Source: Sitta carolinensis (Eukaryota > Chordata > Aves > Passeriformes > Sittidae). From it: a DNA stretch of 64,000 nucleotides. Position numbers and translations under genes: made by a program. Position 1 is the first letter of the stretch. Every line of letters begins with the position of its first letter. Under the pieces are notes generated by a model that was not told where the DNA came from, did not search any database, and saw only the letters and a list, made by a program, of their open reading frames with translations. This document shows, in pieces, positions 60,781 to 64,000 of this stretch. The stretch covers positions 37,109,870 through 37,173,869 of the forward strand of contig JAVUNC010000006.1 in the NCBI GenBank assembly GCA_032173965.1. The letters run 5' to 3'.

Positions 60781-61545
60781 TCGGTGCCCGGCCCGCTGCC
60801 CGGCCCGGTGCCAGGCTCGGAGCCCGGCTCGGTGCCCGGCCCGGTGCCCGGCCCGGTGCCCAGCTCGGTGCCCGGCCCGCTGCTCGGCTCGGTGCCCGGC
60901 TCGGTGCCCGGCTCGGTGCCAGGCTCGGAGCCCGGCCCGGTGCCCGGCTCGGTGCCCGGCCCGGTGCCCGGCCCGGTGCCCAGCTCGGTGCCCGGCCCGC
61001 TGCTCGGCTCGGTGCCCGCTCGGTGCCCGGCTCGGTGCCAGGCTCGGAGCCCGGCCCGGTGCCCGGCTCGTGCCCGGCTCGGTGCCAGGCTCGGTGCCCG
61101 GCCCGGTGCCCGGCTCGGTGCCAGGCTCGGTGCCCGGCCCGGTGCCCGGCTCGGTGCCCGGCTCGGTGCCCGGCTCGGTGCCCGGCCCGCTGCTCGGCTC
61201 GGTGCCCGGCTCGGTGCCCGGCTCCGTGCCAGGCTCAATGCCCGGCCCGGTGCCCGGCTCGGTGCCTGGCTCCGTGCCAGTCTCAGTGCCCGGCCCGGTG
61301 CCCGGCTCGGTGCCAGGCTCGGTGCCCGGCTCGGTGCCTGGCCCAGTGCCTGGCTCGGTGCCCGGCTCGGTGCCAGGCTCGGTGCCCGGCTCCGTGCCAG
61401 GCTCAGTGCCCGGCCCGGTGCCCGGCTCGGTGCCCGGCTCCGTGCCAGGCTCAATGCCCGGCTCGGTGCCAGGCTCGGTGCCCGGCTCCGTGCCAGGCTC
61501 AATGCCCGGCTCGGTGCCAGGCTCGGTGCCCGGCAGAGCCTGCCC
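60781..61545. repeat. 12-bp GC-rich minisatellite with higher-order structure
   Basis: Tandem units of GGCTCGGTGCCC and its variants (GGCCCGGTGCCC, GGCTCGGTGCCA, GGCTCGGAGCCC, GGCCCGCTGCTC, GGCTCAATGCCC). The marker GGTGCCAGGCTCGGAGC recurs at 60807, 60915 and 61034, a higher-order period of 108 then 119 bp (9-10 units). Near the right end a 48-bp super-unit (four different 12-mers) repeats from about 61437 to 61532. The 12-bp period makes 4-residue periodic peptides in every frame (such as GARP, SVPG, GTEP), which are artefacts of the repeat. Confidence 0.97.
60835..60861 (-). other. minus-strand G-quadruplex motif in the minisatellite
   Basis: Five C3 runs on the plus strand, separated by GG or GGTG, give on the minus strand five G3 runs with 2- and 4-base loops, a strong quadruplex motif (and an i-motif on the plus strand). 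The same 27-base arrangement recurs at 60955-60981 in the next higher-order unit. Confidence 0.8.
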
Positions 61546-62834
61546 GGGACAGGGCCCGGCGCAGGGACAGCCCCGGGAGCCGTTTTCCACCTCAGGTGCA
61601 GCATACAGTGAATATATATGGCTTAAGTAAAAAACACATTGGTCCCTCTCATAGACAAGTGCAGATGTATTACATACATCTCTATCACACTAAAATCGCA
61701 TTGTGTAAAAAGACTTTTAAAATGGGAGGTGAAACTCACTAAGGGAACAGGACAGATGCCAACAGACTTGAAATCTTGCTTTCGAATGTCAATGTCTTCA
61801 AGATAGCGCAGGTCCAAAACTTCTCAATGTTTCCATTAATGACTGGAATGAGATCTGAGTGTACACTTATTAAATTTCCAGAGGATATGAAGCTGTGAAT
61901 GTTTGAAAGTACATTAGAATGTGATTTCGAATTCAAATCAACCTTGCAAAATTATCTGAAAAAACAACTCATCCAACTTTAACAAGAGCTAGAGTTGTGT
62001 TTTCACTAGATATCGTTTACATCACAGTTTAAGGTGGAAACAAAAGTCAAGAAAACAATTATACAGAAAAGTTTTCTGAAGACTGTGCCTAGCAAGCACT
62101 GAACATGGGTCAATGAGATCACACTTAGGCAGTAAAAAATAGGAAAGGAATGGAAGGCGACCAACTCAGACTATACACAGTAATATTGCATATAAAGTAC
62201 GTTAAATACTCCTGCTGTTTTATAGCTTTTGTCATTCAACACTGTTAAAGAGCTTAGCAAAGTCAGTTTCAGTCTATGAATTCTTTTTTTTTAAAAAAAT
62301 CCCACCAATTGTATGTTTTCTTTCTCATTACAAAAGGAACCATGCACAAAAAAAAAAAAAAAAAATGAAGTAAGATGCAGAAGGGTTAAAAAGTTAAAAG
62401 GTTGTTGTAAAAGTATACATCATTTTTCTTTCTCACTCTGGATAGAGTGAGAAATAACAGGGAAGGAGCTAAAAATATCCATTATTGGAGGCTTTTAATA
62501 AAAAATAACTGCCTAGAATAGCTTAAATGTAACTATACGATGATATTTCCAAAGTCTAGAACTGAGCTTTTATTCACCTTGGAAATGGATACGGATTCTG
62601 ATTTCTCCACCAAATGCCTTTGGGTAGACATCAAACACATGTCAGTTATATATACCAGGTTTTTCTTTTTTGTATAGTTTTTGCCTTTTAATTTCTGCTT
62701 CTGCCCTGGAAATTTTGGCTTAGATTAGAATCACAAGTGCTAATAGATACCAAGTAGATTTCTCTATACTTACAGATGACTTTCATATTCTACACAATCT
62801 GACCTGTATAGGAATAGGAGGTGTTAAAAATAAG

Positions 62835-62865
<31 letters not shown>

Positions 62866-64000
62866 GTTTACTGATCAATTTTTGAAGTTTACTGATCTTC
62901 AGTGATTATGGAAATGGGCTTTTTTAATTTTATTTTTTTTTTTTTATTCTGACTGTACTTAATATTCCTTAGGCAGCCCTTAGGCATTCTAGGAGGGGAA
63001 TGGGAATTGTTATACAAATAAAATCAGTTTTAATATTAATTATAACACGGCTTTTTGGTTTTTAAACCACATTTTTTTTCTTTTGTAAGTAGGGAAAAAA
63101 ATGTGGTGAAATGTTATGATGCTACTTAGTAGCATGATTTAGAGTCTTGGCTCCAGTTCTTGAGCTCAGTATATATGTGTAATCTGTTTTCAGTACATAA
63201 TTTTTTATTCATTATTGGAGAAAGTGCCTGTATGTCCACTTATCTCATATTCAGACTCTGAATTCTACTTTAGCATTCATTGCTCTGAGTTTCCCACCTG
63301 GTTTGATTACGTGCATAAGTTTCTCACTCACAGGGTCAAAAAATTAGTCCTGATGATAGGCGCAAATTTGCAAATTCTGTAACACTGACTTTGCTACATA
63401 GTGATGTGTCACGGCACATAATCTTTTTCTCCTTTGCGTTATTTAAATTTGAAATATAATACATTCTCTGACAAATAATTTGCAGACACTTTAAAATCCA
63501 TTTTAATCACTTTAAGATCCATTTAAATTGAAAAATTAATTATATTCATTGTCTTGAATGCTTTTAAAATAGCTAAATAAATAAATATTGCCAAGAAACA
63601 TAAGTGGCAAATTACCTTTATTCTCTGCTGTATCCAAGATTTTTGTGGGCAGAAATCCTTCTCTACATTCACAGCTTTATCCACAGTTTTCATTCTTAGT
63701 GTCCTCTAATTATGTCTAATGCTTCTCTCTATAGGAAAGGTCTTAGCCTTGGTATGTTGCTGTTAAATGTGCCTTGAATATGTAATGCTGAGAAATTGTG
63801 TTTTGTAAATACTTAGCAATAAATATATATTATGAACATTTCTGCCAAATGTGTTCCAAGGTGTACCCTAAAGGTGTTGCTATGAATGATGTGAGTTATG
63901 GCAGTACACCTAAAGCACCATATGCAAATTGAAGATTGAAGAATCATGGAGCAAGTGTGTGCATACCTGCAAGGCAACAGAAAATACTGGAAATGCAAAG
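61546..64000. other. AT-rich non-coding stretch with homopolymers
   Basis: AT-rich DNA resumes immediately. There is an 18-A run (62348-62365), a 27-T run (62837-62863) and a 21-bp tandem pair at 63487-63528 (CACTTTAAAATCCATTTTAAT, then the same with two changes). No gene or interspersed repeat recognised. Confidence 0.55.
62837..62863. repeat. poly(T) tract, 27 T
   Basis: Uninterrupted T run. It is followed by AAGTTTACTGATC, which occurs twice within 33 bases (about 62863 and 62885). It could be the tail of a minus-strand retroposed sequence, but no parent is recognised. Confidence 0.9.

Larger units (their letters stand above)
59350..61600. other. CpG-rich domain containing two minisatellites
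   Basis: An abrupt change from AT-rich DNA to GC- and CpG-dense DNA, ending equally abruptly near 61600. Most of it is tandem repeat (59665-60385 and 60781-61545), with a unique spacer between. In an avian genome, such a domain away from exons is commonly either a CpG-island promoter with expanded repeats or a GC-rich VNTR. The proposed limits follow composition by eye. Confidence 0.8.

Noticed and set aside
59665..61545. CRISPR-like array
   Set aside because: Contiguous short tandem units without unique spacers, in a vertebrate genome. It is a minisatellite.
60675..61604. 309- and 302-codon minus-strand frames (APSR and GTEP repeats)
   Set aside because: Pure 4-residue translations of the 12-bp repeat. 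The 309-codon one does start at ATG, but nothing else supports coding.
59622..61742. 706-codon plus-strand open frame, and the overlapping 331- and 335-codon frames
   Set aside because: Starts are GTG or TTG, not ATG. The sequence is an 11-bp and a 12-bp minisatellite lacking stops by composition, and frames on both strands are equally long.

Overview
The window looks like avian nuclear DNA, probably from a neoavian and plausibly a songbird. The evidence is at least nine CR1 LINE fragments carrying the diagnostic ATTCTATGATT-type 3' ends, plus two LTRs that I recognise as an avian ERVL-class family. The background is AT-rich, with scattered A/T homopolymers and microsatellites. I found no protein-coding exon, tRNA, rRNA or CRISPR array that I can support. 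Nearly all open frames are short, begin or end at random, or lie inside repeats. The most economical reading is a gene-poor intergenic or long-intron region.

Layout. 1-2360: single-copy-looking AT-rich DNA with one weak polyadenylation-like site near its end. 2361-3588: a minus-strand ERVL LTR split by a minus-strand CR1 (nested insertion). 3.6-19.6 kb: non-coding DNA with a 37-bp A tract, a plus-strand CR1 tail (11060-11400) and a diverged 160-170 bp element present twice, about 2 kb apart (11643 and 13627). 19605-20382: two CR1 copies joined tail to tail. 21791-22387: a complete plus-strand ERVL solo LTR with a near-perfect 5-bp target duplication. 23094-23600: another CR1. 23.6-43.3 kb: mostly featureless AT-rich DNA, broken by a GC-elevated stretch (27890-28560) and a remarkable perfect 70-bp AT-rich palindrome next to a second perfect 32-bp palindrome (39259-39358). 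43273-55850: four more minus-strand CR1 copies and a short G-rich quadruplex-type tract.

The most unusual part is 59121-61600. An LTR-like or promoter-like flank leads into an 11-bp GC-rich minisatellite (59665-60385), then a unique CpG-rich spacer (60386-60780), then a 12-bp GC-rich minisatellite with 108-120 bp and 48-bp higher-order periods (60781-61545). These arrays lack stop codons in most frames and so generate very long open frames. Most of those have no ATG start, and I regard them as compositional artefacts. The spacer may be an unannotated CpG-island promoter.

There is no gene network to describe. The content is transposon history, tandem-repeat expansion and one candidate CpG-island promoter.
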